Shown: one piece after another, positions 53,578-62,389 of the stretch
Layout of the letters: each line of letters opens with the position of its first letter
Position numbering within the stretch: position 1 is the stretch's first letter
From: Clostridium sp. 1001275B_160808_H3
Lineage (GTDB): Bacteria > Bacillota > Clostridia > Clostridiales > Clostridiaceae
Direction: 5' to 3'
Length of the DNA: 64,000 nucleotides
Assembly (NCBI RefSeq): GCF_015550425.1
Contig: NZ_JADNAT010000015.1
Coordinates: forward strand, 29,290 to 93,289
The notes under the pieces: generated by a model
The model's database searches: none
What the model was told of the DNA's origin: nothing
What the model saw: only the letters and a program-made list of their open reading frames with translations
Made by a program: the position numbers and the translations under genes

Positions 53578-56500
53578 CTATTGTTTTTTCTTTTTTAACA
53601 TAAATGCACCTAATAATGAAACTATTGTTCCAAATAGTCCTACTGCTGCTGGTGAAGTTCCTCCTGTAGCTGGTAATCCGTTATTGCTGTTATTACTGTT
53701 ATTACTGTTATTGCTGTTATTGTTGCTATTATTATTGGTACCGCCGCTATTATTATTTCCCCAATTACTACCACTATTTTCACTTGATTTTAAATCACTA
53801 ATAGCTTTAGTTAATTTATCTGTTATGTCGTTAACTTCCTCTTGAGTAGCATCTTCCTTAACTAAAATACCCTTAGCATCTTTTAAAACACTTATGAAAT
53901 TCTCCCAACTCTCCTTTGTATAATCTTCTGCCTTTAGAGATTCTGCTATTGCTATTGATTTCTTTAATTCCTCTTTATTTACTTCTACTGGTTTTTCATC
54001 ATCCACTTTTTCTAATTCTTTAATAGCCTTTTCTAAAGAAGCTTTTATGTTATTTACTTCTTCTTGTGTTGCATCTTCTTTAGCTAAAATTGCTTTCGCT
54101 TCTGCTAAGATATCTACAAAGATTCCCCAACTTTTTGCTGTATAATCTTTTTCTTTTAATCCTTCTGACTCAGTTATTAAATTAGATAATTCTGTTTTAT
54201 CCACTGCTTCTGGAGTTTCTCCTCCATTCCCAACTTTTATAGTCACAACATTAGAGGATACAGATTTCCCTTCAACTGTTACTTTAGCTGCTAAAGTAGA
54301 CTCTCCATCTTTTAATCCCTTAATTTTTCCATTTTCTATTGCAATAACATTCTCATCTGAAATAACATATTCAACTGTTGCTTTTGATAAATCTACTTTT
54401 TTTCCATTAGACATAAGTGCATTGACATCAAAATCAACAGATAAATCTACTGGCAATTCATTTACACTTGTATTTAGATTTACATTCTTTATTACTGAAT
54501 CAGATTCTTCTTTAATTTCTGAGACATAAATATCATCTAAAATAATCTCTTTAAATCCATTACCTTTATCTAAAGATATATAGTAATCATTTACATCCCC
54601 AGTAGTAAATTCCTTTACTATTGGCTTAGCATTAATATATTCTCCTGTTTCAACACCAGTAGCCTCTAATGGGATATTTAATAATGTTCCTTGTGATAAC
54701 GATTTAACATTAATAGAATATCCAGGTGCTGCATCTGCAAGTGAATATAAAAATCCAAGCTCATATTTAGTATTAGGCTCTAACTTTAATGTTGATGAAT
54801 CTGTTACTATCATTTCCCCTACTTCGCCTTGTTGTTGATTACTCTTTAATGAGAATCTTCCATTAATAACCCAGCTCATTTTTTGTCTTCCATATAAATC
54901 TTTTTCTGCTAAGTGAGTTCTATTCGAAGTTCCTCTGTCTGGTGCTAAGAAGAATGGTGTTATTCCTTCATCAACATTTTCAAAATCTTCATAGAATACA
55001 TATCCATCTTTATTTGTATGACCAGGATGCTGCCAAATTCTAAAATCGTCAATTAATACTGGATTTTCACCTTCCCCTGCTTCTATATAAATAATGGCTT
55101 TATCTATATTTTTAGGCACTGTAAATTCTACTTCCATTCTAACGTAAGTATCATCTAACCATTTAACACCTTCTCCTTGTCTTACTCTTCCACCTCGATT
55201 AATAGTGTTATTAAAACTCTCATCCCCTACGTCTACACCTAAAAGAACTTCTCTATTACCACTATTCTTTACCCAAGCAGAAATTGAATAAGTTTTTCCA
55301 GTTTCTAATCCACTTATTTCTTGGCTTATTTTCCCTTGCTTTTCTCCAATAGAAACTATATCATTTCCTTTTCTTCTATTTTCAGTTTCATTAACAAAAG
55401 TTATATGATCTGTTTCACCATTTTCTGATTCTTTAGTCCAGTAATTCCAACTTTGAGAATCAAATCCAGGATCATTTATTTTACTGCCTTCACCCCATGA
55501 ATCTATTCTATCTTCTGAAACTTCTCCCTTAGTTACTATATATGGAGTATTTTGTTTAACATCTAAAGTTACTTTTCCATTGACAACATTTATACTTTTA
55601 ACTTTAGTTCTACCTAAATCAGATAATTCATAAATCTCAACATTCTTTAAATTCCCCCAACTTTCAGGTAGTTCCCACTCCGAAGTAGTACCCATTGGAT
55701 TCCAATGATAAATTTTCTCATCTTCTTCAACTGGATCCCAAGGTAAAAATAAAGTAGTCTTTCCTTCTCCAATTGAATTAATTGTATCTTCTGGAGTTGT
55801 TGCAACTAACCTCCCCTCTTTATAGTAATTTATATCATTTCCTTCTCTTACTGCCCTTAGTCCTTCATTAAAAATAACTTCATCTTCTGTCATTTTCATT
55901 ATATCGAAATGTTGCATATACTTAGTTGGTAAAACTTGATTATAGAACCTTTCTACTCCATTCACTCCTTCTATTGAGTGATTATTTCCCCATCCACTTG
56001 ATAATAAATGCTTACTTCCCTTTAATAACGGATTTGATAAGAAACCATCCTTAGTACTATTTCTTATAAATCTTAAAATATCACTTGTTCCACCTTGATT
56101 TGGATATGCTGGATCTGAACCCCAATGATTCCAAATTACATGTTCTTCTAAAGGACTATGAAATTCAGTAGCTACTGGATAACCTATATCATTAAGTTTT
56201 TCTCCAAGTTGATGAGCATTCCATCCATTTCCTGTATAAACATCAACATAAACCCATCCTAAATCTGGTACATCTTTTTTTAATTCATCTAATCTTTCAA
56301 ACAACTTACCAGTTACAATATCAGCTCTTTGATCAACATAGTAAGATTGATCAAGCCATCCCCAACCAGGTGCCTTTTCATTTACTATTCCATCTGGATA
56401 CTTAAAAGCATCTAGTTGATACTCTGTTGCATTTATATGGACACCAAATTTTGCATTATACTTAGCACCTTCATTTATTAATGTATTAAAATCTTCAACG

Positions 56501-58965
56501 CCTCCTTGTCTAATCCCTATATGTCCGCCATAATCTGGGATAGAATCATCATGTCCTTCAGCTTGATATCCTTTTTCAAGTACCATTTGTCCAAATCCAT
56601 CTGTATAATTATATAATTTCTTTACAGTATCTAAAGTTCTTAAAAATGGACTTTGAGTATATCCAATATTGAACGCTATATAGGAAAGGCTATCTTTAAT
56701 CATATCTCCTCCCATAGGTGCTTCAACATTATTTCTATATTCTATAGCTGCATCTTGCCAATCTATTGTTTCATCTGAATTCATATCCTTTGTTATCATG
56801 ACTTCTGTCCATAATGTATCTTCGGCATAAACTTCTACTTCTGAGTCTAACACCTCTCTATAAGTCCATTCTCCTGTTCCCATTGCAGTAGACTTATATC
56901 CATTTTTATTTTGAGTATCTAGTATTATTCTACTTGAATATTCAATTACATTATTATTCATTGTTATAGCAAAATTATCGTTATTTATAAATGCATATGT
57001 TTTATTTTTTAATGATGGTTCTAAATCTTCAACTGTACTTATCTCATCAGTTATTTGATGCCATGCTCCTGTAGATAAAACTCCTGCTATTGCTCCACCT
57101 TCATTACTCTTAACTGTTGCAAAACTATTATTAGGTAAGTATATTTTCTTTACTTTAAAGTCACCATTTTCTTTTATATCTGTTATCTCCATTCTTATCT
57201 TGTTATCATTTACAGATACTTGCATAGTTAATGTAACTCCTATTTCGTCAATAGCCAAAGTATACGTAGCTACATTATTCTCAATATTGAATGAAACCTT
57301 TGGAGAATATTTTTCATTATTTATTTGAATTTTATTATATCTATCTTCTTGACCTATTAACTTTGAATTATCTCCTTTCCACACATAATCTACTATTCTT
57401 GGAAAGGTATTATCTAAATTAACTTTTATTTTATCTGATTCTATACTCTGAACTTGAACCTCTGGTAACTCTTCTTCAATTTCTGTGGTAATTTCTTCAA
57501 CTTTTATATTATCTAATGTTACGGTTTTATTACCAAACCATCCTACTAGACCTATTTTACCTGCATTACTAGGTATACTTCCTGTTGTTGTACTTCCTAA
57601 TAATTCATTATTTATCCATAAAGTAATAGTATTATCTTCAACTTTCAATTTTAATTTATAATTTTTATTTGCTTCAAGTTTAGTTGAACCTGGAAATGCT
57701 CCCCAACTCTCTTGTCCATTTTTAGCAGATTTCCATACCCATGAACCTGAATCGTAACATAATGCTCCCCAATTATTTACATCTTGGACTCTAAACCCTA
57801 ATCCAATTCTTCCAGTATCATTATTTACACTAAAGTCTGTCTCATAAGTAAAATTCTTAATATTAGGAGACTTGTTATCATATGCTAAAGAAACTCCATT
57901 CATTGGAATCTTCACAGATCCATCTGATACAGTTACTGCTATCCCTATTGGTTTTAATACTTTCCAGTCCCCACTTGTTTCTGATGTATCAAAATCTGCT
58001 GAGTAAGATATTTTCTCTCTTACAGTTATATTTGCAATTGCTTTAGGAGCTTCTTCTGATGCACCCCTTATTGTTCCTTGAACTGTAAAGTTCCCAGCAC
58101 TTTCATAACTACTTGGATCAACATAATCCCAAATAACTACCTCTTCAGCAGTTGTTCCATCTTCATATGTTACAGTAGTTGTATAAGGTAACTGTGGCTT
58201 AGCTTTAACTAAAGTTTCAATATCTATTGGTTTTACACTTGTTATATCATTTTTAACTTCATCATCAAGTGTCTTAATTTTTAAATAGTCAACTGTTATA
58301 TCTTTACTATCAAACCAAGTTCTAAACCCAAATTTTCCTGCTTCTTGTGGAAAATTATTTATTGATATAATATCATTAAATATTTCTTGCCCATTAACCG
58401 TCAATGTTAAAGTATTTCTCTTAACTTTCACTTTCATAGTAACCCATTGTCCACTTTCTAATTTTGGACCTGCTATATCATCTTTCCAAGCGGTAGGTGA
58501 TTCTATTAACCATCCTGTTCCTGTATTGTATCCTACAAAGCCATAACTATTAACACCTTTCCCTCTAAATACAAGACCAAACCTTCCTGGTAATTCCCCC
58601 TCTTTAGCTTCAAACTTAAATCTTGTTTCTGCTTCAAAATCTTTTAACTCTGGAGATTGATCTTCAATGAAAACCAAGTTATTACCCTTACTATCATCTC
58701 TTTTTATTGTTAAAGCACCTTTTGAACCCCCTTCAGTAAAATCAAAAACTTCTTTAATTTCACCATCCCCTGCAAGTCTTGTCCAAGAGTTACTATCATA
58801 GTCACTATACTCTTGATTGTACACAAAGGAGTCATTTACCTGTTTGATGTTGCCTACTTGCGTAGTATTAGTTGTTTCAGCTAAAGCCGATACTGGAATT
58901 TGACCAACTGCAACTGCAGCTGCTATTATAAAAGCAATACTTTTATTAATTGATTTTTTTCTCAT
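53578..58965 (-). CDS. Cell-wall-anchored GH101 endo-alpha-N-acetylgalactosaminidase
   Basis: 1795 residues from ATG 58965 (MRKKSINKS), which follows GGAGGGG; a longer frame is unsupported. Releases core-1 O-glycan (Gal-GalNAc) from Ser/Thr of mucins. Signal peptide (1-30), two concanavalin-like sandwich domains with an Ig-like spacer, and the GH101 core with nucleophile Asp in YVDVYTGNGW (about 906) and acid/base Glu in ATEFHSPLE (about 934). Galactose-binding-like domains, a Big-like domain and two FIVAR repeats follow, then an Asn/Ser linker and LPATG sortase signal with hydrophobic stretch and KKKK tail. Confidence 0.95.
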   Translation of the reverse strand: MRKKSINKSIAFIIAAAVAVGQIPVSALAETTNTTQVGNIKQVNDSFVYNQEYSDYDSNSWTRLAGDGEIKEVFDFTEGGSKGALTIKRDDSKGNNLVFIEDQSPELKDFEAETRFKFEAKEGELPGRFGLVFRGKGVNSYGFVGYNTGTGWLIESPTAWKDDIAGPKLESGQWVTMKVKVKRNTLTLTVNGQEIFNDIISINNFPQEAGKFGFRTWFDSKDITVDYLKIKTLDDEVKNDITSVKPIDIETLVKAKPQLPYTTTVTYEDGTTAEEVVIWDYVDPSSYESAGNFTVQGTIRGASEEAPKAIANITVREKISYSADFDTSETSGDWKVLKPIGIAVTVSDGSVKIPMNGVSLAYDNKSPNIKNFTYETDFSVNNDTGRIGLGFRVQDVNNWGALCYDSGSWVWKSAKNGQESWGAFPGSTKLEANKNYKLKLKVEDNTITLWINNELLGSTTTGSIPSNAGKIGLVGWFGNKTVTLDNIKVEEITTEIEEELPEVQVQSIESDKIKVNLDNTFPRIVDYVWKGDNSKLIGQEDRYNKIQINNEKYSPKVSFNIENNVATYTLAIDEIGVTLTMQVSVNDNKIRMEITDIKENGDFKVKKIYLPNNSFATVKSNEGGAIAGVLSTGAWHQITDEISTVEDLEPSLKNKTYAFINNDNFAITMNNNVIEYSSRIILDTQNKNGYKSTAMGTGEWTYREVLDSEVEVYAEDTLWTEVMITKDMNSDETIDWQDAAIEYRNNVEAPMGGDMIKDSLSYIAFNIGYTQSPFLRTLDTVKKLYNYTDGFGQMVLEKGYQAEGHDDSIPDYGGHIGIRQGGVEDFNTLINEGAKYNAKFGVHINATEYQLDAFKYPDGIVNEKAPGWGWLDQSYYVDQRADIVTGKLFERLDELKKDVPDLGWVYVDVYTGNGWNAHQLGEKLNDIGYPVATEFHSPLEEHVIWNHWGSDPAYPNQGGTSDILRFIRNSTKDGFLSNPLLKGSKHLLSSGWGNNHSIEGVNGVERFYNQVLPTKYMQHFDIMKMTEDEVIFNEGLRAVREGNDINYYKEGRLVATTPEDTINSIGEGKTTLFLPWDPVEEDEKIYHWNPMGTTSEWELPESWGNLKNVEIYELSDLGRTKVKSINVVNGKVTLDVKQNTPYIVTKGEVSEDRIDSWGEGSKINDPGFDSQSWNYWTKESENGETDHITFVNETENRRKGNDIVSIGEKQGKISQEISGLETGKTYSISAWVKNSGNREVLLGVDVGDESFNNTINRGGRVRQGEGVKWLDDTYVRMEVEFTVPKNIDKAIIYIEAGEGENPVLIDDFRIWQHPGHTNKDGYVFYEDFENVDEGITPFFLAPDRGTSNRTHLAEKDLYGRQKMSWVINGRFSLKSNQQQGEVGEMIVTDSSTLKLEPNTKYELGFLYSLADAAPGYSINVKSLSQGTLLNIPLEATGVETGEYINAKPIVKEFTTGDVNDYYISLDKGNGFKEIILDDIYVSEIKEESDSVIKNVNLNTSVNELPVDLSVDFDVNALMSNGKKVDLSKATVEYVISDENVIAIENGKIKGLKDGESTLAAKVTVEGKSVSSNVVTIKVGNGGETPEAVDKTELSNLITESEGLKEKDYTAKSWGIFVDILAEAKAILAKEDATQEEVNNIKASLEKAIKELEKVDDEKPVEVNKEELKKSIAIAESLKAEDYTKESWENFISVLKDAKGILVKEDATQEEVNDITDKLTKAISDLKSSENSGSNWGNNNSGGTNNNSNNNSNNSNNSNNSNNGLPATGGTSPAAVGLFGTIVSLLGAFMLKKKKQ
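53681..53757 (-). repeat. Asn/Ser low-complexity linker repeat in GH101
   Basis: Tandem nine-base units (AATAACAGT and variants) encode (Asn-Asn-Ser)n just before LPATG, a flexible wall-spanning stalk prone to slippage in copy number. Confidence 0.8.
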
Positions 58966-59286
58966 AATATCCCCTCCACCTTTTGTATACATTTACAATT
59001 ATATTTTAATATATAATACAATTTAATAATTTAGTAAAATTGGTAATTTTTTTAATAATATTGCTATTTTAAATATCTATGTTAAAATATTGTTCTCAAT
59101 AAATTAACTTATATATTCGAATAAAAAAAATAAAAAGAGGTATATTAAATATATCTCTTTTTATTTTATAGTATTAATCAATAATATTAATTTAATAATT
59201 CTAAAACTTTATTGGTATAACCACATTATTTACACTTTTCTACTTTCGTCTTTTCTTTTTGGCTATTCTTTTACCTAATTATTATA
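58966..59286. other. Upstream region of GH101 and downstream region of the TraX gene
   Basis: 321 AT-rich bases. They hold the terminator at 59129-59165 and must hold the GH101 promoter. I see no catabolite-response element or two-component binding repeat, and no open frame. Confidence 0.5.
59129..59165 (-). terminator. Terminator downstream of the TraX-like gene
   Basis: AATAAAAAGAG / CTCTTTTTATT stem with an AT-rich inner part, followed on the minus strand by a run of eight T. Confidence 0.7.
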
Positions 59287-59982
59287 TCACGCAATTCTAG
59301 ATATAATTTGAATCACTATCAAATGTACAGGATAGAACATATAAAACATCCATTTTGTAAATTTATTTTTTAATCCCAACTTACCATTGTATAATAAAAT
59401 TAATGGTAATGAAAATACCATCATCCATTGGTAATCAAACAGCATAAGTTGCTCATATGCATCTTGTCCAAAAAACGCTGTAATAACAGGCAAAATAGAA
59501 AAAGCTATGTACGAAATTGATAATAAACATTTTCTATTTCTGAAGAAATAAAATATTAATGTCATGAAAAATCCATAAAAAGATGATTCCGTAAACATAT
59601 ATGCAACACCTAAAAATATTACTATAATTGTTGTTACAATGTAAGCCTTTTTATTATTCACTGCCTTGCCATACTCTAATACTAACAAAATCAAAATTGA
59701 AAGAGCTAAAGATAAAAATATATTATTACTTATTCCTAATAAATTATCTAGTCCTATCATTATCAATCCAAATAGAGATAAACGACCTAAATATTTCATT
59801 CTACTTTTAGTATGAAAGAATCCCTCTATTATAAGATAGAAAAATATAGGAGCTGAAAGCTTTCCTAAATAGCCAAACCAAATTGGGATATCATAAGCTC
59901 CACCTAAATATGTATATATATGATCCATAAGCATTGTAACAATAGCTATAATTTTTAATGTAAAAGAACTAAATATCTTCAT
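59287..59982 (-). CDS. TraX-family membrane protein
   Basis: 231 residues with seven or eight hydrophobic segments. Begins with the family motif LKIIAIVTMLMDHIYTYLG (about 9-27) and ends with WMFYMFYPVHLIVI, both typical of TraX. TraX of F plasmid N-acetylates pilin, but most chromosomal Firmicutes homologues are of unknown function, probably acyltransferases of envelope molecules. There are no conjugation genes around it, so a conjugative role is not supported. GGGAGG precedes ATG 59982. Confidence 0.88.
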   Translation of the reverse strand: MKIFSSFTLKIIAIVTMLMDHIYTYLGGAYDIPIWFGYLGKLSAPIFFYLIIEGFFHTKSRMKYLGRLSLFGLIMIGLDNLLGISNNIFLSLALSILILLVLEYGKAVNNKKAYIVTTIIVIFLGVAYMFTESSFYGFFMTLIFYFFRNRKCLLSISYIAFSILPVITAFFGQDAYEQLMLFDYQWMMVFSLPLILLYNGKLGLKNKFTKWMFYMFYPVHLIVIQIISRIA

Positions 59983-60084
59983 TAACTTAACCTCCCTAAT
60001 TTCATAAAACTATTGTACCTATGATTTATATTTCTATCTATTTATATTCCTTTCATTTACCTTACATTATTGTAAGACAGTAAA

Positions 60085-60112
60085 ATACCACTAGTCTTCA
60101 TCCTAGTGGTAT
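60085..60112 (-). terminator. Terminator after the zinc-ribbon gene
   Basis: ATACCACTAG / CTAGTGGTAT stem with an eight-base loop, starting six bases past the stop. Confidence 0.75.
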
Positions 60113-60117
60113 CAAAA

Positions 60118-60258
60118 TTAATTCATTGTGTTTTCTTTATGACCGCATTCTTCACATTTAAAATATTTCTTTCCATATTGATTATTATCATATGCATAAT
60201 CAAATTCCTTCATAGTTTCTCCACAAATTGGACAAATCTTATCTGTAGTATTTTTCAA
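60118..60258 (-). CDS. 46-residue zinc-ribbon protein with TTG start
   Basis: Translation begins MKNTTDKICPICGETMKEFD and ends KYFKCEECGHKENTMN. CPIC and CEEC make a zinc knuckle/rubredoxin-like ribbon. The start TTG at 60258 lies six bases after GGAGGG, and no ATG or GTG serves better: the internal ATG would lose the first CxxC. Its own terminator follows. Such mini zinc ribbons may bind nucleic acid or act as metal buffers; function is unknown. Confidence 0.75.
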   Translation of the reverse strand: MKNTTDKICPICGETMKEFDYAYDNNQYGKKYFKCEECGHKENTMN

Positions 60259-60326
60259 TAGACTCCCTCCTCTAACTTACTATTCAATCTTTTATAATAA
60301 ATAATTTTAGTAATTTAATTCTTTTA

Positions 60327-60391
60327 TATAATAAATCAATAATAAAAAAGTTAGCCATTTTGACTAACTTTTTTATTATTGATTTATTATA
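60327..60391. terminator. Exceptionally long bidirectional terminator
   Basis: A 28-bp perfect stem (60327-60354 with 60364-60391) with a nine-base loop. It includes runs of six A and six T, works in both directions, and contains the stop codon of the lipoprotein gene. Confidence 0.85.
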
Positions 60392-61334
60392 ACACATTAT
60401 CTGCTTTCATTTCATTTAGTAACTTTTCAGCTAGTTTTAAATAATTATCCCATGCTGTATTTCTCTTAGTATATCCGCTTGATTTATAATCACCTGTATC
60501 CTCTATTGCAGGTAATCCTGTTAAATCTAGCATATCTTGAGTTTCTACAACCTTGTTATTTAATTCATCCATTTGAATATTAAACCCTATACGTGATGGC
60601 TCATGATACTCAATACTTTCATACTTTGATACTCTATAATACTTCTTTAATTCTGGATCTTCTATTTCATCTTGTGAATTTGCAAATATCTCATCATATC
60701 TACACTCTAAAATTTTACCATCTTTAACTATAACCTTTAATTTACCTGTTAATCCACCACCTAGTTCTTCTGCAATTGCATAGTACTTAATTCCAGAAGG
60801 ACTTGATAATTCAGTACTAAGCTTTTCAGCTAATGGTGCCATAGCTTGCTCTATACTATTTGAAGCTCCAGATACAACATCGAATTCTCCTGTTAATCTT
60901 TGTTCATCTATCATTTGCTTTTCAACTTGAACAACACTTTGAATCCAAGCTGCCCCTTTAGCTAATCCCATATCAAAATTATACTCTGAATTACGCTTAG
61001 GAACATCTTGATAATATCTTTTATAGTAATTTGGTCTTGTCATTTCATTAAACTCAACCTCTACTATTTTCCCATCATTTTGAACGACTTCTAATATTCC
61101 TAAATGACCTTGTCTAAAACGTTCTTCAATTTTGTAGTAATCACCTTTTATTAATCCTAATGTAGGTTGAGCATCCCACTCTAAATCAATATCTTGTCCA
61201 ACTGTTGTTGATGCTTGTGTATTTGCATCTGCTTTTTCTTCTGGCTTTTCTTCTTTAGCACATGATGTTAATACTCCCATTGCCATAATAATAGCTAAAG
61301 TAGAAATCATCCCCCTTAGTTTTTTACTTTTCAT
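60387..61334 (-). CDS. Lipoprotein with two FMN-binding-like repeats
   Basis: 315 residues. Lipoprotein signal peptide with lipobox VLTSC at about 22-26, followed by a Lys/Glu/Ala-rich linker. Two related halves follow (about 70-170 and 180-290), each with a GxLxVxVxDGKIxEx hairpin as in FMN-binding (RnfG/NqrC-like) domains. The first half ends VSGASNS where FMN-carrying proteins have SGATxT, so covalent FMN is doubtful. Related clostridial and enterococcal lipoproteins are electron-transfer or pheromone-precursor proteins. Located outside the membrane, monocistronic. Family call moderate. Confidence 0.7.
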   Translation of the reverse strand: MKSKKLRGMISTLAIIMAMGVLTSCAKEEKPEEKADANTQASTTVGQDIDLEWDAQPTLGLIKGDYYKIEERFRQGHLGILEVVQNDGKIVEVEFNEMTRPNYYKRYYQDVPKRNSEYNFDMGLAKGAAWIQSVVQVEKQMIDEQRLTGEFDVVSGASNSIEQAMAPLAEKLSTELSSPSGIKYYAIAEELGGGLTGKLKVIVKDGKILECRYDEIFANSQDEIEDPELKKYYRVSKYESIEYHEPSRIGFNIQMDELNNKVVETQDMLDLTGLPAIEDTGDYKSSGYTKRNTAWDNYLKLAEKLLNEMKADNVL

Positions 61335-61570
61335 TTACTTATCCTCTTTTCGTATAAATATTGTTAAATTTTCGTCAATATATTATCATAATTTTAGATT
61401 CTCAGCAATTATTCCCATTTATATTTAACACTTTATAAATAATGTTTACATCAACTTAATAATCCGTCCTATTTTTCTATTTTTTCTTTATTTTATTTAC
61501 CTTTCTATATTCAAATTATACAAATTATGGATTATAATTAATATAAAGTATATTTAAGGAGGTTATTAAT

Positions 61571-62050
61571 ATATCTAAATTATTTAAAAATAAAGCTATG
61601 ATTACCATAACAATTATTTTAATCTTAGTAATTATAGCTATATCATCATTTTTTTATTATAAAGAACGTTCATCTGGTAACATAAATGCTAAATCAAATA
61701 TATCTGAAATTGAAAAAATAAATAAAGAAATTTCTAAAGAAACAAGTATTGAAATCAAGGATGATGAATATTATCCTATTGAAAAAGTTTATGATATACT
61801 TCATAGAATGAGTAATACAAAAATAATTGCAGAAGATAATCAAATTTGGGGAAGAATATCTATGGACCCTAAATATATTGCATCATTAAAAAGCTTAATA
61901 GAAAGAGTTGATTATGAAGATAAAGATTACATGTTAGAAGTGCTTTCTAGATGGGAAAATAACGATTTTTCGAAAGCTGTTGAGGAACATAATTACTTTT
62001 GGAAAAAGCTTGGTGGAACTATCGGAAAAGCAATTTCTTTAAAAGAATAG
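61571..62050 (+). CDS. Membrane-anchored DUF6241-like protein, apparent AUA start
   Basis: One membrane segment near the N-terminus, then a soluble domain with DILHRMSNTKIIAEDNQIWG and DKDYMLEVLSRWENNDFSKA, in keeping with the DUF6241 family of Bacillus and Clostridium; function unknown. The first ATG in frame is 61598, with no ribosome site. A perfect AGGAGG (61557-61562) is eight bases before ATA 61571, giving MSKLFKNKAMITI, a normal positively charged start before the membrane helix (159 residues). From ATG 61598 the product would be 150 residues. The start is the unusual feature; the gene is real. Confidence 0.7.
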   Translation: MSKLFKNKAMITITIILILVIIAISSFFYYKERSSGNINAKSNISEIEKINKEISKETSIEIKDDEYYPIEKVYDILHRMSNTKIIAEDNQIWGRISMDPKYIASLKSLIERVDYEDKDYMLEVLSRWENNDFSKAVEEHNYFWKKLGGTIGKAISLKE

Positions 62051-62073
62051 CAAATTGTTATACACTTATTTAT

Positions 62074-62110
62074 AAAAATAGTACAAGTTATAAACTCTTG
62101 TACTATTTTT
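62074..62110. terminator. Bidirectional terminator
   Basis: A 14-bp perfect stem AAAAATAGTACAAG / CTTGTACTATTTTT with nine-base loop, between the convergent DUF6241-like and MerR-like genes. Confidence 0.88.
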
Positions 62111-62114
62111 ATAT

Positions 62115-62372
62115 TTATTTACTTAATAACTCTTTAATTTCTGGAATGCTATAGCCCTTATTTTTTAACTCCTTAATTTCTTCAATCCTCTTAACAGCAT
62201 TTTCACGTGGAAATCTTCTTGTTAAATTTTCTTCCTCTTGCTCAAAAGGTATCATACCCTCTTCTGTATAATATTTAAGTGTACTATATCTAGAGTTAGT
62301 AATCCTAACAAGTTCTCCAATTGATACATACTCTGATTCTAATATTTTTTCCATCGATCTTTGTCTTGACAT
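62115..62372 (-). CDS. MerR-type DNA-binding protein, HTH domain only
   Basis: 85 residues, a stand-alone MerR winged helix: SIGELVRITNSRYSTLKYYTEEGMIP (helix-turn-helix and wing, in part), a basic wing region TRRFPRENAV, then helices KRIEEIKELKNKGYSIPEIKELL. It lacks the effector-binding domain and the usual dimerisation coiled coil, so it may act with a partner. AGGAG lies 11 bases before ATG 62372. The preceding gene ends 18 bases upstream, so it is co-transcribed with the 329-residue protein, a likely functional partner. Confidence 0.85.
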   Translation of the reverse strand: MSRQRSMEKILESEYVSIGELVRITNSRYSTLKYYTEEGMIPFEQEEENLTRRFPRENAVKRIEEIKELKNKGYSIPEIKELLSK

Positions 62373-62389
62373 TAAATTTTACAACTCCT

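Noticed and set aside
53531..53845. Plus-strand frame with a long poly-Leu stretch
   Set aside because: It is antisense to the Asn/Ser repeat of GH101; AAC/AAT/AGT triplets read as Leu codons on the other strand. No ribosome site.
59287..59982. Conjugative element because of a TraX-like gene
   Set aside because: Chromosomal TraX-like proteins are widespread and no relaxase, type IV secretion or integrase genes are present.
60387..61334. Peptide pheromone encoded in the lipoprotein signal peptide
   Set aside because: Related enterococcal lipoproteins do this, but nothing here (no receptor, no conserved octapeptide) supports it.
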